This document shows positions 8,739-17,957 of a stretch of DNA of 64,000 nt, piece after piece; the first letter of the stretch is position 1, and each line of letters begins with the position of its first letter. This DNA is from Rhodobacteraceae bacterium HTCC2083. Its GTDB lineage: Bacteria; Pseudomonadota; Alphaproteobacteria; Rhodobacterales; Rhodobacteraceae. Below the pieces are notes generated by a model. The model searched no databases, was not told the DNA's origin, and saw only the letters and a list, made by a program, of their open reading frames with translations. The position numbers and the translations under genes are program-made. Where the stretch lies: positions 1,632,679 to 1,696,678 of the forward strand of contig DS995276.1 in assembly GCA_000156115.1 (NCBI GenBank). Reading direction: 5' to 3'.

Positions 8739-8785
8739 CCCGAAACGGCCCTGTTCGCAAACTGTGCCGTTTCGGGACTTTTTTT
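8739..8785 (+). terminator. Rho-independent terminator after ccoP
   Basis: A perfect 11-bp stem, CCCGAAACGGC (8739-8749) with GCCGTTTCGGG (8766-8776), and a 16-base loop, followed by seven T (8779-8785). The T tract runs directly into the FNR box of the ccoG promoter. The loop holds CCTGTTCGC (8750-8758), complementary to the shared ccoN/ccoG leader element, so the 3' end of the ccoNOQP transcript could pair with those leaders. Confidence 0.92.
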
Positions 8786-8797
8786 GACGTAGATCAA
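8784..8797 (+). promoter_or_regulatory. FNR box of the ccoG promoter
   Basis: TTGACGTAGATCAA fits the FNR consensus and differs from the ccoN box by one spacer base. A class II start is predicted at 8832, with TAGGGT at 8820-8825 as a weak -10 element. The box overlaps the last two T of the ccoP terminator. Confidence 0.85.
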
Positions 8798-8831
8798 AGT
8801 GCGCCGCAACCGACAGCGCTAGGGTGATTGT

Positions 8832-8841
8832 GCGAACAGGA
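8832..8841 (+). promoter_or_regulatory. ccoG copy of the shared leader element, including the ribosome site
   Basis: GCGAACAGGA starts at the predicted transcription start and contains AGGA, the ribosome site of ccoG, ten bases before ATG 8852. Its first nine bases are complementary to the ccoP terminator loop at 8750-8758. Read-through RNA from ccoP could therefore hide this ribosome site. Confidence 0.55.
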
Positions 8842-8851
8842 AATCAAACAT

Positions 8852-10282
8852 ATGTCACAAGACCCAGCTCCTGCACTCTATGCAGCTCAAGAACCCGTTT
8901 TCCCGCGAAAGGTGAAAGGGTTCTTTCGTACGTTTAAATGGTGGATCATGGCGGTAACGCTCGGCATCTACTATCTGACGCCGTGGCTGCGTTGGGATCG
9001 TGGCCCCAATCTGCCCGACCAAGCCGTGTTGATAGATATGGCAAACCGGCGCTTCTATTTCTTTTGGATCGAAATCTGGTCGCATGAATTTTATTTCGTA
9101 GCAGGCCTGTTGATCATGGCGGGCTTGGGGCTGTTTTTGTTCACCTCTGCGCTGGGGCGAGTGTGGTGTGGCTACACCTGTCCGCAGACCGTTTGGACCG
9201 ATCTTTTCATCTTGGTGGAGCGCTGGATCGAGGGTGATCGCAACGCGCGCGTGCGCCTTTGGAAGGGGAAATGGATCCTCAACAAGTGGCGTCTGCGGCT
9301 CACCAAGTGGACTGGTTGGCTTGTCATTGCAGTCGCCACAGGCGGCGCTTGGGTCTTCTATTTTGCAGACGCACCAACGCTACTTTCTAACCTTATTAAT
9401 TTCACGGCTCATCCAGCAGCCTATATCACCATTGCGATCCTGACGGCGACGACCTTCGTGTTCGGTGGCTTTATGCGCGAACAGGTGTGCATATACATGT
9501 GCCCTTGGCCGCGCATTCAGGCGGCCATGATGGACCCGGATACGATCACAGTCGCTTACCGTGACTGGCGTGGCGAGGATCGCAAGAACTCGGAGGCTGT
9601 AAAGGCAGGCGCGCCGCAAGGGGATTGCATCGATTGCATGGCCTGCGCCAACGTTTGTCCTGTTGGGATCGATATTCGCGATGGTCAACAGATGGAGTGT
9701 ATTACATGCGCGCTTTGTATTGATGCCTGCGATGACGTCATGGCCAAGATTGGCAAACCACGCGGCTTGATCGATTATCTCGCGCTTTCGGATGAAGAGG
9801 CGGAGCGCGCAGGTGCGCAACCCAAGCCGATTTGGAAACACGTTCTGCGCCCACGCACGTTGTTTTACACGGCACTTTGGGCAGCGATTGGTGCGGGGCT
9901 CGTTTTCGCGCTGTTCATTCGCAGCGATATCGAGCTGACCGTCAGCCCCGAACGTAATCCAACCTATGTATTGCAATCTGACGGCTCTATTCGCAACATT
10001 TATGATGTGCGCTTGCGCAATAAACTTGGCGATGACCGTCGCTTTCACCTGAATCTGACCAGCAATGAAATTCTACGGATTGAGCTGGAGGGCAAAGACC
10101 ACGTCCTGTGGATCGACGTACCTGCGGATACAACGGTTCTGCAACGCGTCTACATCACAGCCCGTCCGCAAGATCCGGCTGCAAGCATCGAAAGCACGGC
10201 GCTTCGCATTTGGGTCGAAGATCTAGAAAGCGGCGCGAGCGCCAGCCAATCGACAATATTTAACGGGAGAAAAAGCCAATGA
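8852..10282 (+). CDS. ccoG: cbb3 oxidase accessory protein CcoG (RdxA/FixG family)
   Basis: Membrane ferredoxin-like protein required for cbb3 oxidase biogenesis, thought to reduce copper for the CuB site. The 476-residue protein has N-terminal membrane helices, including the GYTCPQTVWTDLF segment, then a bacterial ferredoxin module with two 4Fe-4S motifs (CIDCMACANVCP and CITCALCIDAC), another helix, and a C-terminal Ig-like periplasmic domain. ATG 8852, behind AGGA, is preferred over the in-frame TTG 8828, which lies upstream of the predicted transcription start. It leads ccoGHIS under its own FNR box, and its last bases overlap ccoH (ATGA). Confidence 0.97.
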   Translation: MSQDPAPALYAAQEPVFPRKVKGFFRTFKWWIMAVTLGIYYLTPWLRWDRGPNLPDQAVLIDMANRRFYFFWIEIWSHEFYFVAGLLIMAGLGLFLFTSALGRVWCGYTCPQTVWTDLFILVERWIEGDRNARVRLWKGKWILNKWRLRLTKWTGWLVIAVATGGAWVFYFADAPTLLSNLINFTAHPAAYITIAILTATTFVFGGFMREQVCIYMCPWPRIQAAMMDPDTITVAYRDWRGEDRKNSEAVKAGAPQGDCIDCMACANVCPVGIDIRDGQQMECITCALCIDACDDVMAKIGKPRGLIDYLALSDEEAERAGAQPKPIWKHVLRPRTLFYTALWAAIGAGLVFALFIRSDIELTVSPERNPTYVLQSDGSIRNIYDVRLRNKLGDDRRFHLNLTSNEILRIELEGKDHVLWIDVPADTTVLQRVYITARPQDPAASIESTALRIWVEDLESGASASQSTIFNGRKSQ

Positions 10283-10728
10283 CCGAGATTAAAGGATGGC
10301 ATGTCTTTGCCGGATTTAGCGCTGTTTTTGGGATTATTATCGCCGTGAATCTTGCGCTCGCTTACAAAGCGGTGGCAACCTTTCCGGGGTTAGAAGTCAA
10401 GAACTCCTACGTCGCAAGCCAAACATTTGACGTTGAGCGCGTCGCGCAAACCGCGCTTGGTTGGGATGTGTCGGCGGTGTTGGAGGGACATGTTTTGTCG
10501 CTTATCATCTTGAAAGACGGTGCACCGATTGCCCCGAAAATCGAAAGCGCAACGTTCGGGCGTGCGACGAATATCGCGTTTGATGAAACCCCTACGTTTA
10601 CGTTTGACGGCGATGCGTTGCGTTCAAAAGTCGTCGCAGGCAAAGGCAATTGGAACTTGCGTCTCAAAGCACGTGCAGAGGATGGAACGTTGTTCCAACA
10701 GCGCATCATTGTGACCGTAAAGTCATGA
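10279..10728 (+). CDS. ccoH: cbb3 oxidase assembly protein CcoH (FixH family)
   Basis: Inner-membrane assembly factor for cbb3 oxidase, 149 residues. One N-terminal membrane helix (about residues 8-30) is followed by a small periplasmic beta domain. It overlaps ccoG and ccoI by four bases each (ATGA), so the three are translationally coupled. Confidence 0.95.
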   Translation: MTEIKGWHVFAGFSAVFGIIIAVNLALAYKAVATFPGLEVKNSYVASQTFDVERVAQTALGWDVSAVLEGHVLSLIILKDGAPIAPKIESATFGRATNIAFDETPTFTFDGDALRSKVVAGKGNWNLRLKARAEDGTLFQQRIIVTVKS

Positions 10729-12842
10729 CCGCTGTTTGCCCCGCCTGCGTTGCGATGCCCGAAATGGAGGATATTGAGCTTGGCACATCGTTGCAGTTCT
10801 CGCTGCCCAGCATTCATTGTGCGGCCTGCATCGGAAAGATCGAACGCGGTCTTTCGGGCGTAGACGGTGTGCGCACGGCGCGGGTAAACCTGTCGCTCAA
10901 GCGGCTTACGATCTCGGGAACTGCAAGCTCTGAGCATGTTGAGAATATCCTTACCAAATTGGGATTTGAGGCCTATCCGCTGGATCTGGAAGCTTTGAAC
11001 ACGGCGCATGATACGGTCGGGCGCAATTTGCTTTTACGAATGGCAGTTGCAGGCTTTGCGATGATGAATGTGATGTTGCTGTCGGTCGCAGTTTGGTCGG
11101 GTGCTGCAGATGCGACGCGCGACTTGTTCCATCTGATCTCTGCAATGATCGCGTTGCCTGTCGTTGCTTATTCGGGCCAGCCTTTCTTTCAAAATGCATG
11201 GTCCGCGCTCAGAGTAGGGCGCTTGAATATGGATGTGCCCATTTCGCTCGCCATTCTTTTAGCAGCAGGCATGTCCCTGTTCGAGACACTGAATAGCGGT
11301 CTTCACGCATATTTCGATGCGGCCTTGTCACTTACGTTTTTCCTTTTGATTGGCCGCTACATGGATCACCGCACGCGAAGTGCGGCGCGCTCGGCTGCGA
11401 AGGAACTGACTGCGCTTGAGGTGCAACATGCGCAACGTGTCAGCGATGATCTGGTCGAAAAAATCGCGGTTGCGCAGCTTGCTATTGGCGATACGATCCT
11501 CGTACCCACTGGCGCGCGTATCCCCGTGGATGGCGTGTTAATCAGCACGTCGGCTTTGATTGACCGCGCTTTTCTCACAGGTGAATCCGCTGCGGTAGAG
11601 ATGGTTGAAGACGCGCTTTTGCAAGCGGGTGAAATCAATGTGGCTTCCCCGTTGTACATGCGCGCAAGTGCAGTTGGTGACGACACCACCTTGCGCCGCA
11701 TGGCAAGCATGATCGAAACCGCAGAGAACAGCCGCAACAGTTACACGGCGTTGGCCGACAAAGCGGCGCAGATTTATGCCCCTGCCGTGCATCTACTGGC
11801 GTTTCTGGCCTTTGTTGGCTGGGTCGCGGCAAATGGCGACATTCGCCACGCTTTGAACGTTGCAATTGCGGTGCTGATCATCACATGCCCTTGCGCGCTT
11901 GGCCTTGCGGTGCCCGCGGTTTCAACTGCGGCAATCAGTCGATTGTTCAGCATGGGCTACCTCGTGAAACACGCCACTGCGTTAGAGCGTTTGGCCGACG
12001 TCAGCCGCGTCGTCTTTGACAAAACAGGCACGTTGAGCCAGCCCTCAGTGATTTTGCCAGGGGGTATCACGCCTAAAGAAAAAGCAGTTGCTAAGGGGTT
12101 GGCGCAGGCTTCGAACCATCCGCTGTCGCACGCTTTGGTTGACGCGTTAAGTGGTGTGCGTGCGGTACCGTTCCGGGAGATTAAGGAAGTTGCGGGACGT
12201 GGTGTCATCGGCAAGTGGAAAGGCATGACTGTGCGCCTTGGCCGTGGTGCTTGGCTTGGTGCTGACTTTGATGATCTGGGTCTTCAGCTTGGCGATGCGC
12301 AGCCGCTCCAGATCCAAGCGAGAGAAACCCCGCGAACAGGAGTGCGTTCTGCTGTGCGAGGCCTCGCGCAGCCTTGTGAGATTGTTACGGGAGACGCGCT
12401 TGCGCCAGCGACGCGCTTCGCCAATTACCTAGGCTTGCCCGTCACCGCAAATGTGCGCCCAGAAGAAAAGCTACGTTACCTTGAGCAGCTGCGCGAAAAG
12501 TCTGAACGCGTTTTGATGGTGGGTGATGGTTTGAATGATACTGCCGCACTTGCGACGGCGCATGCCTCTATTGCGCCGGCTTCTGCTCTTGATGCGTCAC
12601 GCTCTGCGTCCGACATAGTGATCTTGAAAGACAGCTTTGAAGAGCTGCCTTTGCTGATGAAGATCGCGGGCCTCGCGCGCAGCCTGTCCCAGCAAAACTT
12701 TGCTATCGCGGCAATCTATAATGGCATCGCAATTCCGATTGCGCTTGCGGGGTATGCGACGCCACTGGCCGCGGCCTTGGCGATGTCGATCTCTTCCATC
12801 ACAGTTCTATCGAATTCCCAACGCATTAGGTTTGTCCAATGA
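10725..12842 (+). CDS. ccoI: Copper-transporting P-type ATPase CcoI
   Basis: P1B-type ATPase of 705 residues that supplies copper for cbb3 oxidase. In order: an N-terminal CPAC, a metal-binding domain with C32-A-A-C35, membrane helices, the transmembrane metal site C388-P-C390 in ITCPCALGL, the phosphorylation site D432 in DKTGT, and the hinge motif GDGLND. The frame is open further upstream, but ATG 10725 overlaps the ccoH stop as ATGA and homology begins there. Bases 12332-12342 happen to contain the same GCGAACAGGAG string as the ccoN leader. Its own stop overlaps ccoS. Confidence 0.97.
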   Translation: MTAVCPACVAMPEMEDIELGTSLQFSLPSIHCAACIGKIERGLSGVDGVRTARVNLSLKRLTISGTASSEHVENILTKLGFEAYPLDLEALNTAHDTVGRNLLLRMAVAGFAMMNVMLLSVAVWSGAADATRDLFHLISAMIALPVVAYSGQPFFQNAWSALRVGRLNMDVPISLAILLAAGMSLFETLNSGLHAYFDAALSLTFFLLIGRYMDHRTRSAARSAAKELTALEVQHAQRVSDDLVEKIAVAQLAIGDTILVPTGARIPVDGVLISTSALIDRAFLTGESAAVEMVEDALLQAGEINVASPLYMRASAVGDDTTLRRMASMIETAENSRNSYTALADKAAQIYAPAVHLLAFLAFVGWVAANGDIRHALNVAIAVLIITCPCALGLAVPAVSTAAISRLFSMGYLVKHATALERLADVSRVVFDKTGTLSQPSVILPGGITPKEKAVAKGLAQASNHPLSHALVDALSGVRAVPFREIKEVAGRGVIGKWKGMTVRLGRGAWLGADFDDLGLQLGDAQPLQIQARETPRTGVRSAVRGLAQPCEIVTGDALAPATRFANYLGLPVTANVRPEEKLRYLEQLREKSERVLMVGDGLNDTAALATAHASIAPASALDASRSASDIVILKDSFEELPLLMKIAGLARSLSQQNFAIAAIYNGIAIPIALAGYATPLAAALAMSISSITVLSNSQRIRFVQ

Positions 12843-12976
12843 ACGTTCTCGTGATCCTTATTCCTGTCTCACTTATCCTTGGTGGTGTTGGCCTTGCGGC
12901 GTTCATATGGACGGTGCGCAGCGATCAATATGACGATGAACAGGGCAATGCCGCGCGCATACTTTTGGACGACTGA
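12839..12976 (+). CDS. ccoS: cbb3 oxidase maturation protein CcoS
   Basis: A 45-residue protein, too small for most gene finders. It begins MNVLVILIPVSLILGGVG, has one membrane helix, then the CcoS signature FIWTVRSDQYDDEQGNAAR and ends RILLDD. CcoS is needed for cofactor insertion into CcoN. The ATG overlaps the ccoI stop (ATGA), closing ccoGHIS. Confidence 0.96.
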   Translation: MNVLVILIPVSLILGGVGLAAFIWTVRSDQYDDEQGNAARILLDD

Positions 12977-13054
12977 AATTGGACGGTTGAAAAGTTTGCG
13001 CGAAAGCTTCGCTCAACAGTTGTCAACTTCACTAGACACCCATAAAGATATTGC

Positions 13055-14002
13055 ATGACTATTACTCTTCCTTCCCCGACTTCACCGCTGAAAATCGGCA
13101 CGCGTGGTTCTCCTTTGGCATTGGCGCAGGCCTATGAAACCCGTCGTCGTTTGTCGGGCGCATTCGATCTGCCTGAAGAGGCTTTCGTGATCAAAGTGAT
13201 CAAAACGACGGGTGACAAGATCCTTGATCGTCCTTTGAAAGAGATTGGCGGCAAGGGCCTTTTCACCCGCGAGATTGAAGATGATATGCTCAGCGGCGCG
13301 ATTGATATTGCGGTGCACTCGATGAAAGATATGCCTGTTTTGCAGCCTGAGGGACTGGTGCTCGATACCTATTTGCCGCGCGAAGATGTGCGTGATGCGT
13401 TCGTTTCTTCTGGTCATGAACGTTTGGCTGATCTGCCCTCTGGTGCGGTTGTCGGAACCTCGTCTTTGCGTCGTCGCGCGCAACTGTTGAACTATCGTCC
13501 TGATCTGAATGTGGTGGAATTTCGCGGCAATGTGCAGACCCGTTTGAAAAAGCTGGAAGACAAGGTTGCGGATTGCACATTCCTTGCGATGGCTGGCTTG
13601 CGCCGTTTGGACATGGCCCATGTCGCGAAAAGTGCGATTGAAACTGAAGAAATGCTGCCCGCCGTTGCGCAAGGCGCGATTGGGATTGAGCGTCGTATCA
13701 ACGACACAAACGCGGCCGAGATGTTGGCTGCGATCCACGACACACAAACGGGACAGCGACTTGCGGCAGAGCGCGCGTTCCTAGCGGCGTTGGACGGGTC
13801 TTGTGAGACGCCAATTGCGGGTCTTGCTGAACTCGACGGCAGCAATATGCGTTTCCGTGGTCAAGTTCTACGTCCAGATGGATCTGAAAGCATCGGCGAT
13901 GATGTCAGCGGCACCATTGAAGATGGCGTTGCCATGGGCGAAGCAATGGCTGCAAAATTGCTGGCTGAAGCGGGCGAAGGCTTTTTTGAGTGGCGTAGCT
14001 AA
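13055..14002 (+). CDS. hemC: Hydroxymethylbilane synthase (porphobilinogen deaminase)
   Basis: Joins four porphobilinogen units into hydroxymethylbilane in tetrapyrrole synthesis; cytoplasmic. The 315-residue protein opens with KIGTRGSPLALAQA, has the HSMKDMP motif, and places the dipyrromethane cofactor on Cys250 in LDGSCETPIAG. It sits 78 bases after ccoS on the same strand and faces the following FAD-dehydrogenase gene, with only six bases between the stop codons. Confidence 0.98.
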   Translation: MTITLPSPTSPLKIGTRGSPLALAQAYETRRRLSGAFDLPEEAFVIKVIKTTGDKILDRPLKEIGGKGLFTREIEDDMLSGAIDIAVHSMKDMPVLQPEGLVLDTYLPREDVRDAFVSSGHERLADLPSGAVVGTSSLRRRAQLLNYRPDLNVVEFRGNVQTRLKKLEDKVADCTFLAMAGLRRLDMAHVAKSAIETEEMLPAVAQGAIGIERRINDTNAAEMLAAIHDTQTGQRLAAERAFLAALDGSCETPIAGLAELDGSNMRFRGQVLRPDGSESIGDDVSGTIEDGVAMGEAMAAKLLAEAGEGFFEWRS

Positions 14003-14008
14003 GCCGAT

Positions 14009-15412
14009 TTACTCGGGCAAAACCTTACCCGGGTTCATGATGTTATTCGGATCGAGCGCTGCTTTGATCGCTTTCATCGCGGCAATCGACACAGGGTCTT
14101 TGCGCCGCGCCATGGAGCGTAATTTGCTCACGCCAATCCCGTGCTCCGCAGAAAAACTTCCACCAAGCTTGAGGGTTTCATCCTCAACCGCTTCGGTGAT
14201 CGCGTCGTGCACTTCGGGATCTTGGCTTTTTCCCCACACTGAATAATGGACGTTGCCGTCGCCCAAGTGGGACACGATCATTGCCTTTGCGTCTGCATCG
14301 AGTGTCGGCAAACGTTTCTCCATCGCCTCGCAAAATGCTGCGACCTTTTCTAGGGGCACTGCAATGTCGTGGTTGATCAGGGGTTTATGGACTAAGACTA
14401 CCTCTGCTGCCGCTTCGCGCCTTTCCCACATTGCGCGTCTTTGCGCCTCGTTTTGCGCGACTGTCGCATCGAGAATTGCACCATCCTCAAACAAGTCGGC
14501 AAGGATCTCTTCAAGCTCGGCAACCAAGGGTACTTGGCCAGATGCGTCGGGGTTAGCCTTGGCGGCAATGGTCGTCCCGACCTCAACCATTATGTTCACG
14601 TCATAGGGTGCGTCAAACGGTTCGCGCGCGCTTTCCGTGATTTCTAAGTGACGTTCAACATAGGCGCGTGGCATATATTCAAACGCTTCAACAGAGCCAC
14701 CCGTCGCATCCTGCAATTGATTAAGAAGTTGCAGTCCTTTGCCAATAGACGGGGCCGCGACCATGGCGGTTGCGTAGGCTTTGGGCTTTGGCGACAGTTT
14801 CAAAACAGCTTTCGTGATGATCCCAAGCGTGCCTTCCGCCCCAATAACCAGATGTTTGAGGTTATAGCCCGAATTGTCCTTTCGCAGCTCTGACATCAGA
14901 TCAGCGATCTCGCCATTGGGCAACACCACCTCGACGCCAAGCACTAGGTCGCGCGTGTTGCCGTATCGCACAACGTTGGAACCACCTGCATTCGTCGCCA
15001 TACAGCCACCAATCAGACAAGTCCCACGCGCGCCAAAGGTCAGTGGAAAGACCAGATCTTCTGCATTTGCAGCACTATGAATATCGGCCAGAATGACGCC
15101 TGCACCGACGATCGCTATCCGTGCGTCTTTGCGGATGTCGTAAATGCGGTTCATGCGCTCCATCGAGATCATGATGTGACCCTGACCCGATGCGCCACCT
15201 GCTAGGCCCGTGTTGCCGCTGACTGGAACGATTGGCGTTTTGGTCGCGTTGCCAAGCTTGACCACCTCGGCCACTTCTTGAGTGGTAGCGGGACGCACAA
15301 CGGCGATGGGATCTGATTTATATTGCCCCATCCAATCCTGCCCCCAGCGGGCGAGATCGCCCCCCGTAAGAACGTGATCTTTTCCAACAATGGCGCTGAG
15401 TTGCTCGATCAT
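14009..15412 (-). CDS. GlcD-type FAD-binding 2-hydroxyacid dehydrogenase
   Basis: FAD enzyme of the FAD_binding_4 / FAD-oxidase C superfamily (467 residues), which oxidises a 2-hydroxyacid such as D-lactate, glycolate or D-2-hydroxyglutarate. The FAD-binding segment VSGNTGLAGGASG and the C-terminal metal/substrate motifs HLGDGNVHYS and EHGIG are present, and the end NIMNPGKVLP is typical. ATG 15412, behind an AGAGAG ribosome site, is preferred over the in-frame TTG 15433. No glcE or glcF partner is adjacent, which favours a single-subunit enzyme. The substrate cannot be told from sequence. It may be the last gene of the lpxK operon, starting 50 bases after lpxK. Confidence 0.88.
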   Translation of the reverse strand: MIEQLSAIVGKDHVLTGGDLARWGQDWMGQYKSDPIAVVRPATTQEVAEVVKLGNATKTPIVPVSGNTGLAGGASGQGHIMISMERMNRIYDIRKDARIAIVGAGVILADIHSAANAEDLVFPLTFGARGTCLIGGCMATNAGGSNVVRYGNTRDLVLGVEVVLPNGEIADLMSELRKDNSGYNLKHLVIGAEGTLGIITKAVLKLSPKPKAYATAMVAAPSIGKGLQLLNQLQDATGGSVEAFEYMPRAYVERHLEITESAREPFDAPYDVNIMVEVGTTIAAKANPDASGQVPLVAELEEILADLFEDGAILDATVAQNEAQRRAMWERREAAAEVVLVHKPLINHDIAVPLEKVAAFCEAMEKRLPTLDADAKAMIVSHLGDGNVHYSVWGKSQDPEVHDAITEAVEDETLKLGGSFSAEHGIGVSKLRSMARRKDPVSIAAMKAIKAALDPNNIMNPGKVLPE

Positions 15413-15462
15413 GATCTGCTCTCTCTGGGTCAATAGGCTTCTCTCGTGCGTTCTGTTTTGAG

Positions 15463-16446
15463 TTACGGCGTCAGTGCTGTCAACGCCGCACGTAGAGCTG
15501 TTTCATCCGTTAATGACAATCGCACGGGAAGCGTGACGACCTGTTGGCGAAAGGCAGGTGGCAAACGTACAGCATCTTTTTCAGTTGTCACAAGCTGCGC
15601 GTCGTTCAGCAGCGCATCATGTTCCAAGCGTTTCATCAATGCAGGTGTCAGCGTTTGATGATCGCTCAAGGCTTCTGCTTTGATGATCTTAGCACCTAGC
15701 CCTTTCAGGGTTGCGAAGAACTTCTCGGGATGACCGATCCCCGCAAATGCGATGCAGGGCATGCCCTCAAACTCTATTCCGGTTTGAAGCGGCTCTAGAT
15801 GCCCGCGAATTCGTAGCATATCCAGTGGGTTTGTGAGATCAAAGCTTGCTTGCGCGCGCTTCGACCCGATGGAGAGTAGGAGGTCAGCGCGTTTCAATCC
15901 CGCTGAGACAGGTTCACGCAAGGGCCCTGCGGGCAAGCACCGACCGTTTCCAAAGCCCTTTTCCGCATCGACCACAACAATTGCCAGCGCCTTTTTCACT
16001 GACGGATTTTGGAACCCATCATCCATCAAAACATGGCTGGCGCCCGCGTCATACGCGGCTTTAATGCCTGCGCTGCGGTCTTTTGCGACCCAAGTTGGCG
16101 CGAATGCAGAGAGCAATAAAGGCTCATCACCGACGTCAATTGCATCGTTACTGGCCTGCACCAAGTGTGGCCCAACATGTTTGCCGCCGTATCCCCGCGA
16201 AACGATGTGCGGAATTGCGCCCATTGATAAAAGCATCTGAGCCAGCGCAATCGTTGTGGGTGTTTTGCCCGTGCCGCCTGAGTTCAAATTGCCGATGCAA
16301 ATGACTGGAATTGGGGCGACGTAGCTTGGGGCAGTTTTGACGCGGCGCGCGGTTAACCAAGCATAAAGCGTTCCCAATGGTGCCAAGACTTTGGCGCGCC
16401 AATCAGGGCTGTCTGGTGGCGTGAACCAAAAATCAGGTGCCTTCAT
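15463..16446 (-). CDS. lpxK: Tetraacyldisaccharide 4'-kinase
   Basis: Phosphorylates the 4' position of the lipid A disaccharide precursor at the inner membrane. The 327-residue protein has an N-terminal membrane-associated segment and the P-loop [14 protein letters not shown], followed by SRGYGG. The start overlaps the waaA stop (ATGA), so the two lipopolysaccharide genes are coupled. Confidence 0.95.
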   Translation of the reverse strand: MKAPDFWFTPPDSPDWRAKVLAPLGTLYAWLTARRVKTAPSYVAPIPVICIGNLNSGGTGKTPTTIALAQMLLSMGAIPHIVSRGYGGKHVGPHLVQASNDAIDVGDEPLLLSAFAPTWVAKDRSAGIKAAYDAGASHVLMDDGFQNPSVKKALAIVVVDAEKGFGNGRCLPAGPLREPVSAGLKRADLLLSIGSKRAQASFDLTNPLDMLRIRGHLEPLQTGIEFEGMPCIAFAGIGHPEKFFATLKGLGAKIIKAEALSDHQTLTPALMKRLEHDALLNDAQLVTTEKDAVRLPPAFRQQVVTLPVRLSLTDETALRAALTALTP

Positions 16447-17657
16447 CGCATGCTTTCCAGAGTGTCGAGATGCATTTGAATGTCCTCAATCACAGCGTCC
16501 GTTGCTTCGGCACCATCGGAAATTGTGACCCATGCGGCGTGCGCCATCAGCGCAGATTGATCTGCGGCGAGGAGGTTTTCGACAGCTTGCGTCAAGCCTT
16601 GCACATCTTTGATGATACGTGCGGCTCCGCTCGCAGCAAGGCGTGAATAGCTGTCGGTGTGTCGCCCAATGTTTGGCCCGTAAATGATCGCGGAGCCGAG
16701 GCTCGCCGGGATATATGGATCGCAGCCTTTATAGTTTGATTTTAAAGAACTGCCTAAGAAAGTGAGCGGTGCGACGCGATACCAAAGCCCCATTTCCTCG
16801 GGCTCTTCCACAAGGATCACTTGTGTGCTTTCGTCGATTGGATCGCCATCTTCCCAATGACACACGCGCCAGCCTTGTGATTTTAGCACTGAGCGGGCTT
16901 CGATACTAACGGGGAAAGACGCCGCGACAAGTACAAGGGCAAGACGGTGGTTAACCTTTACCAATGCGCGATGGGCTTTCAAGACGTCCTTGAGCTCATC
17001 CTCTTGGATATGCGCGGCAAGCCAAACCGGCCGACCATTCAGGTCCATCGATACGTCGTCAAAAACGCTTTCATTGACCGTCGGTGGCATGGCCGCGACT
17101 TGTAGGACCCCTTGAATTTCGACTTTTCGTCGCACGCCATCCATTTTACGCAACGCGCGATACGCGGAGCTGTCACTGGCACCGAGAGTATCAAAAGCCG
17201 CAAGAGTTTCTCGCGAAAGGGACGGCAGCCAGCGCCAAATGGCTTGATCCAATAAGTCTTCTTTTGCCGACACAAGTTTCATACACAAACTGTTTGCCTT
17301 GGCTTGCGCGATCAAAGCAGGGCGTAGTTCGCCGCCAAACCAAAGGCAAAGCGAAGGCGCCCAGTGCTCCAGAAAGCGTTTTGCGGTTTCGCTCGTGTCT
17401 ACGGGCAAGGCAAAGCAATAAGTGCCTTTGCTGCTCACGAAACGTGGCGCTTTGTTGATGTAGGTCATCAATAAGGTGCAAGGGCCACGCATTTGGCGCA
17501 GCCGTTCGACGAGATGTATCAGCGCCCGCGCAGATGTGTCGTCATGAACAACACCCCAAATTAATGGGCCCTCAGGCCTCTCGGGGTAGGGATCTGTTTG
17601 GGGCAGGGTCGTGCTTCGCGCCAGCGCTTTGTAGGCCGTCAGGCTGAGCGAACTCAT
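16443..17657 (-). CDS. waaA: 3-deoxy-D-manno-octulosonic acid transferase (Kdo transferase)
   Basis: GT30 family enzyme of 404 residues that adds Kdo to the lipid A precursor. The N-terminal half contains the [10 protein letters not shown] region and the C-terminal half the [12 protein letters not shown] substrate/donor segment typical of WaaA. It starts seven bases after the DUF4170 gene and overlaps lpxK by four. Confidence 0.9.
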   Translation of the reverse strand: MSSLSLTAYKALARSTTLPQTDPYPERPEGPLIWGVVHDDTSARALIHLVERLRQMRGPCTLLMTYINKAPRFVSSKGTYCFALPVDTSETAKRFLEHWAPSLCLWFGGELRPALIAQAKANSLCMKLVSAKEDLLDQAIWRWLPSLSRETLAAFDTLGASDSSAYRALRKMDGVRRKVEIQGVLQVAAMPPTVNESVFDDVSMDLNGRPVWLAAHIQEDELKDVLKAHRALVKVNHRLALVLVAASFPVSIEARSVLKSQGWRVCHWEDGDPIDESTQVILVEEPEEMGLWYRVAPLTFLGSSLKSNYKGCDPYIPASLGSAIIYGPNIGRHTDSYSRLAASGAARIIKDVQGLTQAVENLLAADQSALMAHAAWVTISDGAEATDAVIEDIQMHLDTLESMR

Positions 17658-17664
17658 CTAAATT

Positions 17665-17907
17665 TTACCCTAATTCTTCTGTCGCGGAGGCTTCTGTGCC
17701 CTCATTGCGCAAGCGGTGCAGATGCGCGATGTAGTAGCGCATATGGGCGTTATCTACCGTGCGCTGGGCTTCCGCTTTCCATGCGTTGTAAGCGGCGTCG
17801 TAGTCTGGAAAAATCCCAACAATGTGCAAATCATCCACATCTTTAAAGACGTTTTTCGTCGGATCGACGAGTTCGCCGCCAAAAACCAGATGGAGTCGTT
17901 TTTCCAT
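17665..17907 (-). CDS. DUF4170 protein
   Basis: Small (80 residues) soluble protein of the alphaproteobacterial DUF4170 family, recognised by MEKRLHLVFGGELVDP at the start and a central GIFPDYDAAYNAWKAEAQ followed by AHMRYYIAHLHRL. Function unknown. Its place between cysQ and waaA in a tight operon is typical for the group and suggests a link to envelope synthesis, but nothing in the sequence proves this. Confidence 0.85.
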   Translation of the reverse strand: MEKRLHLVFGGELVDPTKNVFKDVDDLHIVGIFPDYDAAYNAWKAEAQRTVDNAHMRYYIAHLHRLRNEGTEASATEELG

Positions 17908-17957
17908 GGCTCAGTCCTTATCCTATTGGGTTTAGGGTATCTATAGTTGTGCTGGCG

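Noticed and set aside
12238-12432. Possible double frameshift in ccoI, where the sequence between the P-domain motifs looks divergent.
   Set aside because: The in-frame protein (QARETPRTGVRSAVRGLAQ then EIVTGDA) still aligns with the expected loop before the TGD motif, so no frameshift is needed.
12991-13054. An inverted repeat (GCGAAAGCTTCGC-like) before hemC as an operator or FNR site.
   Set aside because: The symmetry is imperfect and it does not match TTGAC/T-N4-ATCAA.
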